From: Pirellulimonas nuda
GTDB lineage: Bacteria > Planctomycetota > Planctomycetia > Pirellulales > Lacipirellulaceae
Length of the DNA: 64,000 bases
Assembly (NCBI RefSeq): GCF_007750855.1
Contig: NZ_CP036291.1
Span: 4,960,001 to 5,024,000, forward strand
Direction: 5' to 3'
In this document: positions 35,302 through 44,864 of the stretch, piece after piece
Position numbering within the stretch: position 1 is the stretch's first letter
How the letters are laid out: each line of letters starts with the position of its first letter
Notes under the pieces: generated by a model
Database searches by the model: none
Told to the model about the DNA's origin: nothing
What the model saw: only the letters and a program-made list of their open reading frames with translations
Program-made: the position numbers and the translations under genes

Positions 35302-37350
35302 CTAGTTCGCAGTGTTCTGCGCGACTTTAACCGCGGACGATCCCCCGGCCGCCTTCTCGATGGCTTCGATCAACCCGCTCTGGGTGTACGCGCCGCGGAA
35401 CACGATTGGTCGGTAGGGGTCGCTGGGGGAGAAGACCGCGATCACCGGCACGCCGTTGGCGCCCAGCGCCCGCAGCGTGTCTTTCAGGAACTGCGGCTTG
35501 TGGGTGAAATCGGCGTACATGGTCACAACACCGTGCCGCTCCATGGCCGCATCGACCGCGTCGGTGTGCAGCACGGTCCCTTCGAGCACCTTGCAGTTGG
35601 CGCACCAATCGGCGGAAAAATCGACCAGCACCGGCCGCCCCTGGCCGATGACCACCTGGGCCAGCTTGTCTAGCGTGAACGGCTGCCAAGGGCGATCGAG
35701 CACGGTTTCGGTCAGCACGGCCGGCTCGCTCAGCAGGGTAGCGCGTTCGGAGTCGGTGCTGTCGCGGAGCGCGGCGATCAGGTCGGCCGTGCTCTGGGAG
35801 GCCTGCTCGTTGGCGGCCATCGCCACGGTCGCCTGGTACCGCGGCCCGTAGACGTCCGGCAGCAAGAACCCGTACGACAGCACCGCGCCCCCGGCCAGGA
35901 TCGCTGCGGTAAGGGCGTAGCTCTGCGATCGATCGCCCCACTCGGCGCCGTACGGGATGCGTGAGTAGACCCAGCAGGCCATGGCTACGGTGGTCAAGAA
36001 CGCGAGGGTCGGCAGCAGCATCTCTTGCGGCAACGAGCTGAGCAGCCACACCACGGTCGCCATCAGCACAAAGCCGAGGAACTGCTTGAAGGTGTCCATC
36101 CACGCGCCGGGCTTCGGCAAGAACTTCACCAGCGACGGGAACGCGCCGATCAGCAGGTACGGAAGCGCCATCCCCAGCCCCAGCGTGGTGAACACGCCAA
36201 ACGTAACGGCCGGCGATTGCTTGACGGTCCACCCCAGGGCCGCGCCGACGCCGGGGCCGGTGCAGGGGGTCGCCAAGATCGTGGTCAGAATCCCCTTGGC
36301 GAGCGCGCCGGTGGGGCCCTCCTGCGAGGCGATTTCTTGGGCGGCGCCGTGGCCAACGAAGCCCGGGATCGGGATCTCCCACACCCCCAGCATCGCCAGG
36401 GCGAGCGCAAAGACGATCGACGACATCACCACGTTGAACCGCGCGTCGCCGAAGTGGTCGCCAAACGTGGCGCCGGCAAAAATCGCCAGCCCCGCCAGCA
36501 CCCAGAACACCAGCAGGATCCCCAGCGAGTACCAAACATTCAGCGCAAACGCCTTGGACCGGCTGTGGCCAGACTGGTTCACGAAGCTCATGATCTTCAG
36601 CCCGATCACCGGCAGCACGCACGGCATGAAGTTCAGCACAAAGCCCCCCATCAGCGCGAGCAGCAGGATGGTCGGCAGGCTGCGTTGCTTGCCCAGCTCG
36701 ATCTTCTCAAGCCGGTACGCGGAGTCCGATGGGGCGGGCGCCGCGGGGAGCATCGCCCCGGAGTTCACTTCCGGCGTTACAGGAGCAGCCGCCGCTGGGG
36801 AGGTTGCCTCCGGCAGCGGGCCGATCTCGACCCCTTTGCCCAGCTTGGCGGTGAACTCCAAGTCGAGTGGGATACAGCTCTCGTCGCACGCCTGCAGGCT
36901 CACCGAGCCGGCGACCTTGACCTTGTTGGGGTCGACCCCCTCGGCCAACTCAATCGGCGCGTACCAAGTGACTTGGTCTTCGTGCTCGTGGATCTCGACG
37001 CCGGTGAACACCTCTTCGTCGATGTACGTGTGCGGCGCCGGGAACCCGCGGAACTCGCCCAGCAGCCGGTAGTCGGACGAAGGCGCCAGCGTCAGGTCGG
37101 TCCGCTGCGGCCCGCCGGCGGGCTGCTTCACGCCGTACACGTGGTAGCCGGGTTCGATCGTGGCCGTGACCATCAAGACCGCGGGCCGTTCGGCGGTCGC
37201 CGGGGTGAACTGCGCAGCCAGCTCTACCGGTTGCGGTCCGTCGCCGATGCCTCCGCCGAGGAAGTCAAACTGCGCCCGGGCCGGCGCAGCGCAGAAGAAC
37301 AGAGCTAGTACTAGCAGCGTGGCGGCAAAACCGCCGTTGCGTTGAGACAT
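35302..37350 (-). CDS. DsbD-like thiol:disulfide interchange protein
   Basis: A 682-residue membrane protein with the three-part DsbD layout. After a signal peptide (to about residue 26) comes an N-terminal periplasmic domain with the cysteine pair C-DES-C (LQACDESCIPLDLEF). A multi-helix membrane domain follows, with its cysteines in NFMPCVLPVIGL and LATPCTGPGVGAAL. The C-terminal thioredoxin-like domain holds WCANCK (DFSADWCANCKVLEGTVL). It passes reducing power from cytoplasmic thioredoxin to periplasmic proteins. The final GVPVIAVFSP keeps the thioredoxin cis-Pro. Length is slightly above E. coli DsbD; a Pro/Ala linker joins the N-terminal and membrane domains. Convergent with purM. Confidence 0.92.
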   Translation of the reverse strand: MSQRNGGFAATLLVLALFFCAAPARAQFDFLGGGIGDGPQPVELAAQFTPATAERPAVLMVTATIEPGYHVYGVKQPAGGPQRTDLTLAPSSDYRLLGEFRGFPAPHTYIDEEVFTGVEIHEHEDQVTWYAPIELAEGVDPNKVKVAGSVSLQACDESCIPLDLEFTAKLGKGVEIGPLPEATSPAAAAPVTPEVNSGAMLPAAPAPSDSAYRLEKIELGKQRSLPTILLLALMGGFVLNFMPCVLPVIGLKIMSFVNQSGHSRSKAFALNVWYSLGILLVFWVLAGLAIFAGATFGDHFGDARFNVVMSSIVFALALAMLGVWEIPIPGFVGHGAAQEIASQEGPTGALAKGILTTILATPCTGPGVGAALGWTVKQSPAVTFGVFTTLGLGMALPYLLIGAFPSLVKFLPKPGAWMDTFKQFLGFVLMATVVWLLSSLPQEMLLPTLAFLTTVAMACWVYSRIPYGAEWGDRSQSYALTAAILAGGAVLSYGFLLPDVYGPRYQATVAMAANEQASQSTADLIAALRDSTDSERATLLSEPAVLTETVLDRPWQPFTLDKLAQVVIGQGRPVLVDFSADWCANCKVLEGTVLHTDAVDAAMERHGVVTMYADFTHKPQFLKDTLRALGANGVPVIAVFSPSDPYRPIVFRGAYTQSGLIEAIEKAAGGSSAVKVAQNTAN

Positions 37351-37584
37351 GCGATATTCTCGGCTTCGATTGGGACGACGGCATTCTAAGGACCATCGCC
37401 AACTCGGGCAAAGGCACTCTCCTATGCTTTGACGACGCCATCACGCATCCACGCCTTACCCGCTGCGACAACTATTGATTCAGCTTCTCCCCTAGACTGT
37501 GCAGAATCGCCCGTTCCGCGTGGACTTTGGCCCACTTGGGCACGCGGCATTCGTTTGTCGAAAAATAGGCAAACGAACCAGCCG

Positions 37585-38622
37585 CTACACAGCCGGCGGC
37601 GCCTGCCCTGCCCCGATTCGGGCGGCTACATGCCCCTGGGCGAGCGCCCGCAGCCGACCGGCCAGCCGGGCAAGCCGCTCGCGCACCAGCGGCTCGCCCC
37701 CAGTCGGGGGGCGCCAACCACCCGCTAGCCAACTCAGCCAATTGGCCGCTGATAGAACCGTGCCGCTGGCGTCGAGCGCGGGGAGCAACGCCCGCAGGTC
37801 GGCTGCTTCGGCCCGGAGAAGCCCCGAAGCAGCGGCGTCGGTCCAGCGGCGCCAGAGGTTGGCGTCGTCACCCGCGATGCTGCCGATCAGTCGGGCCCAG
37901 TCGACCGCAGGCGTGTCGACCGCCATGGCGCCGAAATCGACGATGCCAGACACCCGGTCGCCGGTGAACAGCACGTGGTCTTGCTTCAGATCGATCACGA
38001 CGGGGTGGAGCGTCGAGACGCTCGGCTCGACACGGTCGAGCTCCGCACGTGCGACGCGGGCCGCCGCGGCGATTTGTGTGGCAAGGGACTCGAGCTCGGG
38101 GGCGAAGGGGGTTTCGGCCCGCGCCGACCGTAGGTCGGCTGCTGCCGGCGCCTCTGCGATGAGACGCGCGAGCCGCTGGTTGCGGACCAACAGGGTTGGG
38201 GAGGGTTCTCGCTTGGAGAAGCCGGCGCGCCACGCCCGGTGCAGCAGCGTCACTGCGTCGGCGGTTGCCAGCAGGTGGGCGTCGGGGGATGCCGCGCACA
38301 ACGCCGGCGACCCCGGCATCCAGGTTTGCAGCTCCCAGACCCCTTCGGCTTCCTCGAAGCAGCTCGGCCCCGTGCGGGTGAGCGCCGGGCGCGGCACGAA
38401 TCCCAGGCCCGCGGCCGCCATGCACTGGTGGGCCCACGCCGTCTGCTCCAGCCCGGGCCGCCCGCGGGGCGAGCACCGCAGCGCGAACTCGCCGTCACGA
38501 TGGCGGACCCGCCACACCCGGGCGCCGCTCAGCCCCCCGGTCGCCAGCGGCTCGATCGTCGCCGTGTGCCCCGGCCCGAAAAACCGCTCCAACCGTTCGG
38601 GGGCGTTGCCGATTTCCATCAT
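37585..38622 (-). CDS. APH-like phosphotransferase
   Basis: A 345-residue protein kinase-fold enzyme of the aminoglycoside phosphotransferase type. LSGARVWRVRHRDGEFALRC forms the N-lobe. The catalytic loop reads HPVVIDLKQDHVLF instead of the usual HGDLxxxN, and the DFG-type motif is GIVDFGAM. This variant loop is one I associate with planctomycete members; the catalytic Asp may be D of VVIDL. The substrate is unknown. Codons for AAADLRSARA come from a palindromic repeat also present at 25.3 kb, so part of the coding sequence is repeat-derived. The 3' end reaches a 234-bp gap before the dsbD-like start, with nothing else recognised in it. Confidence 0.8.
   Translation of the reverse strand: MMEIGNAPERLERFFGPGHTATIEPLATGGLSGARVWRVRHRDGEFALRCSPRGRPGLEQTAWAHQCMAAAGLGFVPRPALTRTGPSCFEEAEGVWELQTWMPGSPALCAASPDAHLLATADAVTLLHRAWRAGFSKREPSPTLLVRNQRLARLIAEAPAAADLRSARAETPFAPELESLATQIAAAARVARAELDRVEPSVSTLHPVVIDLKQDHVLFTGDRVSGIVDFGAMAVDTPAVDWARLIGSIAGDDANLWRRWTDAAASGLLRAEAADLRALLPALDASGTVLSAANWLSWLAGGWRPPTGGEPLVRERLARLAGRLRALAQGHVAARIGAGQAPPAV
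38120..38139. repeat. REP-like palindrome inside a coding sequence
   Basis: Twenty bases, CGCGCCGACCGTAGGTCGGC, identical to part of the inverted-repeat arm at 25348-25367. Here it lies within the phosphotransferase gene and is read in frame as part of AAADLRSARA. Confidence 0.85.
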
Positions 38623-38743
38623 CGCGCACTACAACCAGAGAGTCTGGGGGGCTTTTTCGGGTTACGCTTCCGCGGACCCTCGGCCCGTCAGTCTATCCAG
38701 CCGCCGTCCCCCCGCCTAACGCTCCGCCTACGAGCCTCCCGCT

Positions 38744-41419
38744 ATGCCGCTCCGAATCTTGCTGTTGTTCTCCCTTGTGATCCCCGCCTTCGCCGCCGCA
38801 CGCGCAGCGGACGACCAAACGATCGCCGAGTCGCCCAAAGTAGACGACAAGAAGGAAGAAGGCGCCAAGCCGGGCGCGGCCAAGCCGAAGCCCAAGTTCC
38901 CTCCGTTTGACGAAGTGGTGAAAGACGCCGAGTGCGTCGAGGGGATGCTCACGCTCCACCGCACCGACGAGAAGCTGTTCGCCGAGCTCAAGCCGAGCGA
39001 CCTCGACCGCGACTACATCGTGCTAATCACCATCGCCCGCGGCATCGGCCAGCGGCCCCTGTACGGGGGCTATAGCTGGGGCTTCGGCGACGACTGGCTG
39101 TGGCGGTTCAAGAAGGTCGGAGACAACATCCAGATCATCCGCCGCAACGTGCGTTTCCGTGCAGAGAAAGACAGCCCCGCCGCCGAAGCGGTCAGGCTGG
39201 CTTATACGGACAGCGTGATGTTCAGCCTGCCGATCGCCACCAAGAGCGACTCCGGCGCCTATATCGTCGACCTCTCGCCCGTGCTGATGAGCGACCTGCC
39301 GCAGATCTCTCAGGTGCTCAAGGGCTTCTTCTTCGCCCGCAACAAGAGCTCGTGGGCCGACGTGAAGGGCTTCGAGAAGAACGTCGAGATCCAGGTGGCC
39401 GCCACCTACGCCTCGGACGGCAACCAAGAGTTCGACTCGGTACCCGACTCGCGCGGCGTGACGATCAACGTCCACTACTCCATCAGCCGCCTCCCGGAGA
39501 CCGACTTCAAGCCGCGGCTCGCCGACGACCGAGTGGGCTACTTCCTGACCGTGGTCAAGGACTTCTCCCAGAGCGAGCAGGAGGACCGTTTCGTCCGCTA
39601 CATCAACCGCTGGGACCTGCAGAAGGCGGACAAGGACGCCGACGTTTCGCCCCCCAAGGAGCCGATCGTCTTCTGGCTAGAAAAGACCATCCCCTACGAA
39701 TACCGCAAGCCCATCCGCGACGGCATCCTGGAGTGGAACAAGGCGTTCGAGAAGGCCGGTTTCTACGACGCCATCGACGTCCGCCAGCAGCCGGACAACG
39801 CGGACTGGGAACCGGGCGACGTGCGCTACAACACGTTCCGCTGGATCACCGCCGGCGCCGGCTTCGCCATGGGCCCCAGCCGCGTGAACCCCACCACGGG
39901 GCAGATCCTCGACGCCGACATCATCTTCGACGCCGACTTCTTGCAGTTCTGGAAGCAGGAGTACGAGACCTTCACCCCCGAGTCGGTCGCCGCGCTCACC
40001 GGCGGCCCGCTCACGCTCGAGGGCTACCGCGCCGAACAGGCCGAGCGCCCCTGGCCCTACCGCCACCAGCACTCGGCCGGCTGCGCGTGCAACCTGCTGG
40101 GGGGCACCTCGCACCAGCTCGCCATGGCCGCCGCGGTGACCGCCACCCGCACCCGTAGCGACGAGGAGCTCAAGAAGCTGATCCGCCAGGCGCTCAAAGA
40201 AGTCGCCATGCACGAGGTCGGACACACGCTCGGGCTGCGCCACAACTTTAAGGCGAGCACGCTCTACTCGGCCGCGGACCTGCACGACGTCTCGAAGACC
40301 AGCAAGACCGGCGTCACGTCGAGCGTGATGGACTACAACCCGGTCATCATCGCCCCGCCCGGGGTAGAACAGGGGGACTTCTATAGCACCACCATCGGCC
40401 CCTACGACTACTGGGCCATCGAGTACGGATACAAGCCACTCAAGGACGAGAAGGAGGGCCTCGCCAAGATCGCCTCACGCAGCGGCGAGCCCGAGCTGGC
40501 CTACAGCACCGACGAAGAAACCCGCGGCATCGACCCCGACCCGCACTCTAACCGCTTCGACATGTCGAGCGACCTAGTGGAGTACGCCCGCCAGCAGGCG
40601 GCCATCGTCGCCGAGGCGCTCCCCAAGGTGGCCGACCAGATGGTCGAAGAGGGGGACGGCTACCAGCGGGCCCGCCGCGCGTTCGGCGTGTTGCTGGCCA
40701 ACCACTGCAAGGCCCAGTTCATGGCCTCGCGCTACATCGGCGGCGTCTACAAGAACCGCAGCCACAAGGGAGACGACCAGGCCAAGGCGCCCTTTGAGGT
40801 GGTCGACGCCCAGCGTCAACGCGACGCGCTGGCGCTGCTGGGCGAGATGGTGTTTAGCGACAAGCCGTTCGCGGTCCCCGCCTCGCTCTACAACCAGCTC
40901 GCCCCCACGCACTGGAGCCACTGGGGCGTCGACGACGTCACCCGCGCCGACTACCCGGTCCACGAGGCGATCGCCATGTGGCAGGGCCGCGTGCTCGATC
41001 AGGTGCTCTCGCCGCTGACGCTGAGCCGCGTGCACGACTCGGAGCTCAAGATCGCGTCAGAGGATGACGCCTTCACCGGCGCCGAGCTAATCACGGGCCT
41101 CACCGATTCGGTGTTTGCCGAGCTCGACGCGCTCGACCCGCAGCAAGAATACAGCGCCCGCCAGCCCGCGGTGAGCAGCCTGCGCCGCAACCTGCAGCGC
41201 GACTACCTGACTCGGCTAGAACGCCTTGCCCTGGGCAAGACCGGGGCGCCCGAAGACTTCAAGGCGCTGGCCTACGCGGAGCTGATCGACCTGTCCGGCA
41301 AGATGGAAGCGGCGTTGGAAGACGACGACGCGCTCGACCCCTACACGCGGGCCCATCTGATGGAGTCGCTGGCGGAGGTGAAGCGGACGCTGGATGCGGG
41401 GGTGGTGACGGGGCCGTAA
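38744..41419 (+). CDS. secreted zinc-dependent metalloprotease (DUF5117/DUF4953 type)
   Basis: An 891-residue exported protein with a signal peptide (LRILLLFSLVIPAFAAARA). A Lys/Pro-rich linker follows, and the DUF5117-like region begins at about residue 60 (AECVEGMLTLHRTDEKLFAEL). The zincin motif HEVGHTLGLRH spans 490-500, with H490, E491, H494 and H500, and the following SSVMDYNP supplies the Met-turn. The C-terminal third (WGVDDVTRADYPVHEAIAMWQ...) matches the DUF4953 family of bacterial zincins. Probably a periplasmic or secreted protease; the substrate is unknown. It is followed after 21 bp by a short secreted protein. Confidence 0.9.
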   Translation: MPLRILLLFSLVIPAFAAARAADDQTIAESPKVDDKKEEGAKPGAAKPKPKFPPFDEVVKDAECVEGMLTLHRTDEKLFAELKPSDLDRDYIVLITIARGIGQRPLYGGYSWGFGDDWLWRFKKVGDNIQIIRRNVRFRAEKDSPAAEAVRLAYTDSVMFSLPIATKSDSGAYIVDLSPVLMSDLPQISQVLKGFFFARNKSSWADVKGFEKNVEIQVAATYASDGNQEFDSVPDSRGVTINVHYSISRLPETDFKPRLADDRVGYFLTVVKDFSQSEQEDRFVRYINRWDLQKADKDADVSPPKEPIVFWLEKTIPYEYRKPIRDGILEWNKAFEKAGFYDAIDVRQQPDNADWEPGDVRYNTFRWITAGAGFAMGPSRVNPTTGQILDADIIFDADFLQFWKQEYETFTPESVAALTGGPLTLEGYRAEQAERPWPYRHQHSAGCACNLLGGTSHQLAMAAAVTATRTRSDEELKKLIRQALKEVAMHEVGHTLGLRHNFKASTLYSAADLHDVSKTSKTGVTSSVMDYNPVIIAPPGVEQGDFYSTTIGPYDYWAIEYGYKPLKDEKEGLAKIASRSGEPELAYSTDEETRGIDPDPHSNRFDMSSDLVEYARQQAAIVAEALPKVADQMVEEGDGYQRARRAFGVLLANHCKAQFMASRYIGGVYKNRSHKGDDQAKAPFEVVDAQRQRDALALLGEMVFSDKPFAVPASLYNQLAPTHWSHWGVDDVTRADYPVHEAIAMWQGRVLDQVLSPLTLSRVHDSELKIASEDDAFTGAELITGLTDSVFAELDALDPQQEYSARQPAVSSLRRNLQRDYLTRLERLALGKTGAPEDFKALAYAELIDLSGKMEAALEDDDALDPYTRAHLMESLAEVKRTLDAGVVTGP

Positions 41420-41440
41420 GATGACAGCGTGACAAGTCCC

Positions 41441-42070
41441 ATGCAACCAATGCTGTTCGCGCCCATTCTAGCCGCGTTGATCGGCGCCGCTGTCGCCCAA
41501 CAACCAGAAACCGGGCAGAGCCCGCTGGCGAAGGATGCCGCGCGGCACGAGGCGACGATTCGAGAAGTCAAGACTTGGCTTGAACGAATGGAGTTCATCC
41601 CTCCGCCAGAGGAACCGCTGCTTAAGTCCGTTCGATCAATCCAGAAAGGGTGGTCCGTAACGCTTACTCCCCAGGGAGATGTCTGGTTCTCCGATGTCAA
41701 AGTTCGGCTTTCTAATGAGAAGGGAGAGGAGTTTCAATTCACTGGCGGCTGGTTCTCTTCCTTTGGCTGCTGGAAAGGAAGGCTCTACTTGGCGGTTTAT
41801 TCGCCAGACTCAGCCGGCTGCGAGGTTGTATCGTACGACATCGCCTCTGGCGCCGAGGTGTGGCGCCGCCAGCTCCAACAGGCCGCGCCAGGTGGGTACT
41901 CTGGATATTCCAACCGCGTCACTATGTGGACTCCGACAAGAAGGTTTGAGCACCCAGTTATCACGGTCATTGGTACCGAATCGTACTGCGACTATGTGGA
42001 AGTTCTCGATGCAATCACCGGCGTTTCGTTGGGACAAAGGAACTTTCGAGTAGGTTTCGGCTCCCGGTAG
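41441..42070 (+). CDS. unknown secreted protein
   Basis: A 209-residue protein with a signal peptide (MLFAPILAALIGAAVAQQPE). The mature part is mixed alpha/beta, and the centre has a beta-propeller-like feel (CWKGRLYLAVYSPDSAGCEVVSYDIASGAEVWRRQL). The repeated pattern 'value-YD-sGaEvWR' recalls PQQ/YVTN-type blades, but only one or two blades are visible, so no domain call is made. The ATG at 41441 is chosen because it begins the signal peptide. Base composition is lower in G+C than its neighbours, which may indicate a more recent origin. Confidence 0.6.
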   Translation: MQPMLFAPILAALIGAAVAQQPETGQSPLAKDAARHEATIREVKTWLERMEFIPPPEEPLLKSVRSIQKGWSVTLTPQGDVWFSDVKVRLSNEKGEEFQFTGGWFSSFGCWKGRLYLAVYSPDSAGCEVVSYDIASGAEVWRRQLQQAAPGGYSGYSNRVTMWTPTRRFEHPVITVIGTESYCDYVEVLDAITGVSLGQRNFRVGFGSR

Positions 42071-42082
42071 GAGCGTGTGGGC

Positions 42083-42529
42083 TTACCGAAGCAAGTCTTC
42101 CGGCGCCATCGCCTCGATCCCTTCGTACCGAGCGAAATCTTTGCCGTTGAGAGTGACGATGCTGCGAATGCCGGAACTACGCATCAAGGCTGCGATTCGA
42201 CAGTCGTGGACAGAGACTCCCCGCACCGCGTGCTTAACGAGCAGCCGTCGCCATTCGATGTATGCGTCGGGCGCCTCCGGCAACACCTCGCCCCAATTCT
42301 CGATGAAATCTACGCGACGGTTGGACTCTTCGGGAGTCTGACCGTAGCCGCCGCGTGCGGATTGTGGCCGTGTCGAAACGCTCCAGAACTCTGCGATGTT
42401 CTGCTGTGTTGTGACCAACGTATCGCCAACTGCGCGAAGCCGACGTAGCGCATCCCGAATGGCGACATGGTTCGCGTCGCTCCGGTCGAAAAGCCGGAGC
42501 AGCACGCCGGTGTCGATTAGGCGCCGCAT
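42083..42529 (-). CDS. PIN-domain ribonuclease toxin (VapC-like)
   Basis: A 148-residue PIN protein with acidic residues D6 (LIDTGVLLRL), E47 (NIAEFW), D109 (VHDCRIAAL) and D131 (NGKDFARY), the full PIN set. TQQNIAEFW and IVTLNGKDFARY are typical of VapC-type toxins. It starts within the stop codon of the preceding small gene (ATGA overlap), the usual arrangement for a type II toxin-antitoxin pair. It likely cleaves RNA when freed from its antitoxin. The target is unknown. Confidence 0.85.
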   Translation of the reverse strand: MRRLIDTGVLLRLFDRSDANHVAIRDALRRLRAVGDTLVTTQQNIAEFWSVSTRPQSARGGYGQTPEESNRRVDFIENWGEVLPEAPDAYIEWRRLLVKHAVRGVSVHDCRIAALMRSSGIRSIVTLNGKDFARYEGIEAMAPEDLLR

Positions 42530-42777
42530 CAGTCGTGATCCGTATAGATATCGGCCCGAGAGAAGTCGGCCGGCAGCGAGGGGCCATCAAATAGCAGTGG
42601 CGTCAACTCTGCAACGAAGTCGGCTTCCGATGCACTGCTGCCCGCGGACCTAATGTCGCCCGACTCCTCTAGCCACGTCCGGATCAGCCCATCCACCGAC
42701 AGTCCACGCTGTGCGGCGAATTCCGTCAGCTGCTTGGCGGTATCGTCATCGAGGTCGAACGACATCATGCGATTCAT
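42529..42777 (-). CDS. antitoxin-like partner of the PIN toxin
   Basis: An 82-residue acidic protein. The N-terminal MMSFDLDDDTAKQLTEFAAQRGLSVDGLIRTWLEE resembles a ribbon-helix-helix DNA-binding domain (strand, then two helices). The C-terminal half (FVAELTPLLFDGPSLPADFSRADIYTD) would wrap the toxin. Its last codon overlaps the vapC-like start by ATGA. It probably neutralises the toxin and represses the operon. Confidence 0.8.
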   Translation of the reverse strand: MNRMMSFDLDDDTAKQLTEFAAQRGLSVDGLIRTWLEESGDIRSAGSSASEADFVAELTPLLFDGPSLPADFSRADIYTDHD

Positions 42778-42841
42778 TGGGGCCGTGGTGAATGATACTT
42801 CTTGAGACCATTGTACCTTGTACTGGATTCAGAAGCCAAGT

Positions 42842-44860
42842 TCACGCTCGCAGCGAGCCCCCAAGCTCCTTCCCCAGCGCCGCCACAATCCGGTCGCGCA
42901 CCCCGTCCGCTTCTTCGCTGGTCAACGTCCCATCGGGCTTTCTCAGCACCACGGAGAACAGCACGCTCTTTTTACCGGGGCCGAGCTGCTGGGGGTCGCG
43001 GTAGCTGTCGTCTTGGAACGTGACCGCTTCCACAACGTCACCGCCAACCTCGCGGGCGATCCTTTCGACTTCGCTCCAGTGGACGCCCAGGTCGAACACC
43101 ACGTTCAGGTCGCGGGCCACTTGTGGGAAGGCCGACAGCGTTCCGGCGGTGCGGACCAACTGCGCGGCCGCTACCAGCGGGCCGAGGTCGATCTCGGCGA
43201 CCGTGGCCTTGCGGCGGAGGTCGAACGCGTCGAGCGTCCGCTTGCTCGCCTCTCCCAGCACACCGACCCGTTGGCCGGCCAACATGATCTCCGCGCCGCG
43301 TGCGGGGGCGAAGCCGGGGTCGGCCAGCGGCTGGTAGTCGGGGGCCGCGTCGGGCGCACTCTTGGCGAAGAGCGTCTCGATCACCCCTTTGACGGCGCGG
43401 AACTCGCCGCCGCTGGCCAGCGCGAGCACCCGCTTCTCGATGGGCAGGCCGTCCTGCTGAGGCAGGTAGACCTTGGCGATCTCGAACTGCTCGATCCGCT
43501 CGTTGGAGAGCGTCTCGTTGGTCCGCCGGCAGGCGAGCAGGCTGGGGACCACGCTCTGCCTGAGCCGGTCCGCGCGTCGCAGCACGCTGGTGCTGGTCGC
43601 CAGCGGCGCGGCCTGGGTCCAGGGGCGGAACGACTCGATCCAGTCGGGCTCAACGGCGCTGAGCGTCAGCGCCTCGTCGAAACCGGCCGCGGTTAGCACG
43701 CCGCGGACCTGCTCCAGCACCACGTCTTCCGTGGTGCGGCTCGACGGGCAGAGCGGCACGCGGGCGTCTTCGGGGATACGGTCGTAGCCGTGGATGCGGG
43801 CGATCTCTTCGATCAGGTCGATCTCGCGCGAGAGATCGGCCCGCCAGGAGGGGGGCGCCACGGTCCACGTGTGGGCCTCGGGGGCCAGCACCGCGCACCC
43901 GAGTGAGGTGAGGATCTCCTTCGACTCGTGCTCGTCCACCTGGATGCCGAGGATACGCTCGGTCTGCGCCGGGCGGAAAGCGATGTGCTTGGCGTGAGTT
44001 GCTTGCGCAGCGACGTCAATAACGCCTTCGCACAGCTCGCCGCCGGCCGTCTCAAGGATCAACTCGCACGCCCGCCGGCTGGCCCAGTCGATCCCTTCGG
44101 GATCGACGCCCCGTTCGAAGCGGTAGCTGCTGGGGCTGTGCAGGTTGTGCTTGCGTGCCGCGGCCCGGACCGCCATGGGCTCGAAGTCGGCCGACTCGAT
44201 CAGCACGTCGACGGTCGACTCGGAGACCTCGGTGTCGAAGCCCCCCATCACGCCCGCCATGGCGACGGGGCGCTCGGCGTCCGCGATCACACACAGCCCG
44301 GCGGGGAGCTCGTAGGTCTTGTGGTCGATCGCGGTGAAGGGCTCGCCGGCCCGTGAGGGGCGGACGATGATCTTCGCGCCCTTGAGCTTCGCGAAGTCGA
44401 ACGCGTGCAGCGGCTGGCCACACTCCAGCATCACGAAGTTGGTCACGTCGACCACGTTGTTGATCACCGCGACGCCGACCGAACGCAGCCGCTCCGCGAG
44501 CCAGTCGGGGCTGGGGCCGATCTTCACGCCGCGGATCACTCGGGCGGTGTAACGCGGGCAAAGCTCGGGCGACGTAACGGTGACGCTAGTGAGTTTCTCA
44601 ACCGGGGCGCCCAGCGCCTTCGGCCGCGGGTCGGGCTTGCGGAGGTCGGTGTTCCACAACACCGAGACTTCCCGCGCCACGCCGACGTGCCCCAGGCAGT
44701 CGGGGCGGTTGCTGGTGACCTCAAGGTCGATCGCCCAGTCGTCCCCGCGCTTCTCGACCCCTTCCAGGTTCAGCCCGGTCAGCGTGAGCCGATCGCACAG
44801 CTCATCGAGGCTCATCGCGAGCTTCACGTAGTCGTTGAGCCACTTCCAGGAGACGATCAT
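42842..44860 (-). CDS. pheT: phenylalanine-tRNA ligase beta subunit, short form
   Basis: A 672-residue PheT. The N-terminus (MIVSWKWLNDYVKLAMSLDELCDRLTLTGLNLEGVE) passes directly into DLEVTSNRPDCLGHVGVARE. The roughly 110-residue EMAP/OB-fold tRNA-binding domain found between these segments in E. coli-type PheT is therefore absent. The B3/B4 editing domain, the B5 domain (RPAQTERILGIQVDEHESKEIL), the catalytic-like core and the C-terminal anticodon-binding FDX-ACB domain (FPQVARDLNVVFDLGVHWSEV) are all present. It forms the alpha2-beta2 synthetase with PheS, encoded upstream. The ATG at 44860 starts the conserved segment. A block of nested inverted repeats separates the two genes. Confidence 0.94.
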   Translation of the reverse strand: MIVSWKWLNDYVKLAMSLDELCDRLTLTGLNLEGVEKRGDDWAIDLEVTSNRPDCLGHVGVAREVSVLWNTDLRKPDPRPKALGAPVEKLTSVTVTSPELCPRYTARVIRGVKIGPSPDWLAERLRSVGVAVINNVVDVTNFVMLECGQPLHAFDFAKLKGAKIIVRPSRAGEPFTAIDHKTYELPAGLCVIADAERPVAMAGVMGGFDTEVSESTVDVLIESADFEPMAVRAAARKHNLHSPSSYRFERGVDPEGIDWASRRACELILETAGGELCEGVIDVAAQATHAKHIAFRPAQTERILGIQVDEHESKEILTSLGCAVLAPEAHTWTVAPPSWRADLSREIDLIEEIARIHGYDRIPEDARVPLCPSSRTTEDVVLEQVRGVLTAAGFDEALTLSAVEPDWIESFRPWTQAAPLATSTSVLRRADRLRQSVVPSLLACRRTNETLSNERIEQFEIAKVYLPQQDGLPIEKRVLALASGGEFRAVKGVIETLFAKSAPDAAPDYQPLADPGFAPARGAEIMLAGQRVGVLGEASKRTLDAFDLRRKATVAEIDLGPLVAAAQLVRTAGTLSAFPQVARDLNVVFDLGVHWSEVERIAREVGGDVVEAVTFQDDSYRDPQQLGPGKKSVLFSVVLRKPDGTLTSEEADGVRDRIVAALGKELGGSLRA

Positions 44861-44864
44861 AAGG

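Noticed and set aside
41421..41443. Start of the secreted protein at GTG 41429
   Set aside because: It would add four residues before the signal peptide; the ATG at 41441 gives a standard signal peptide start.
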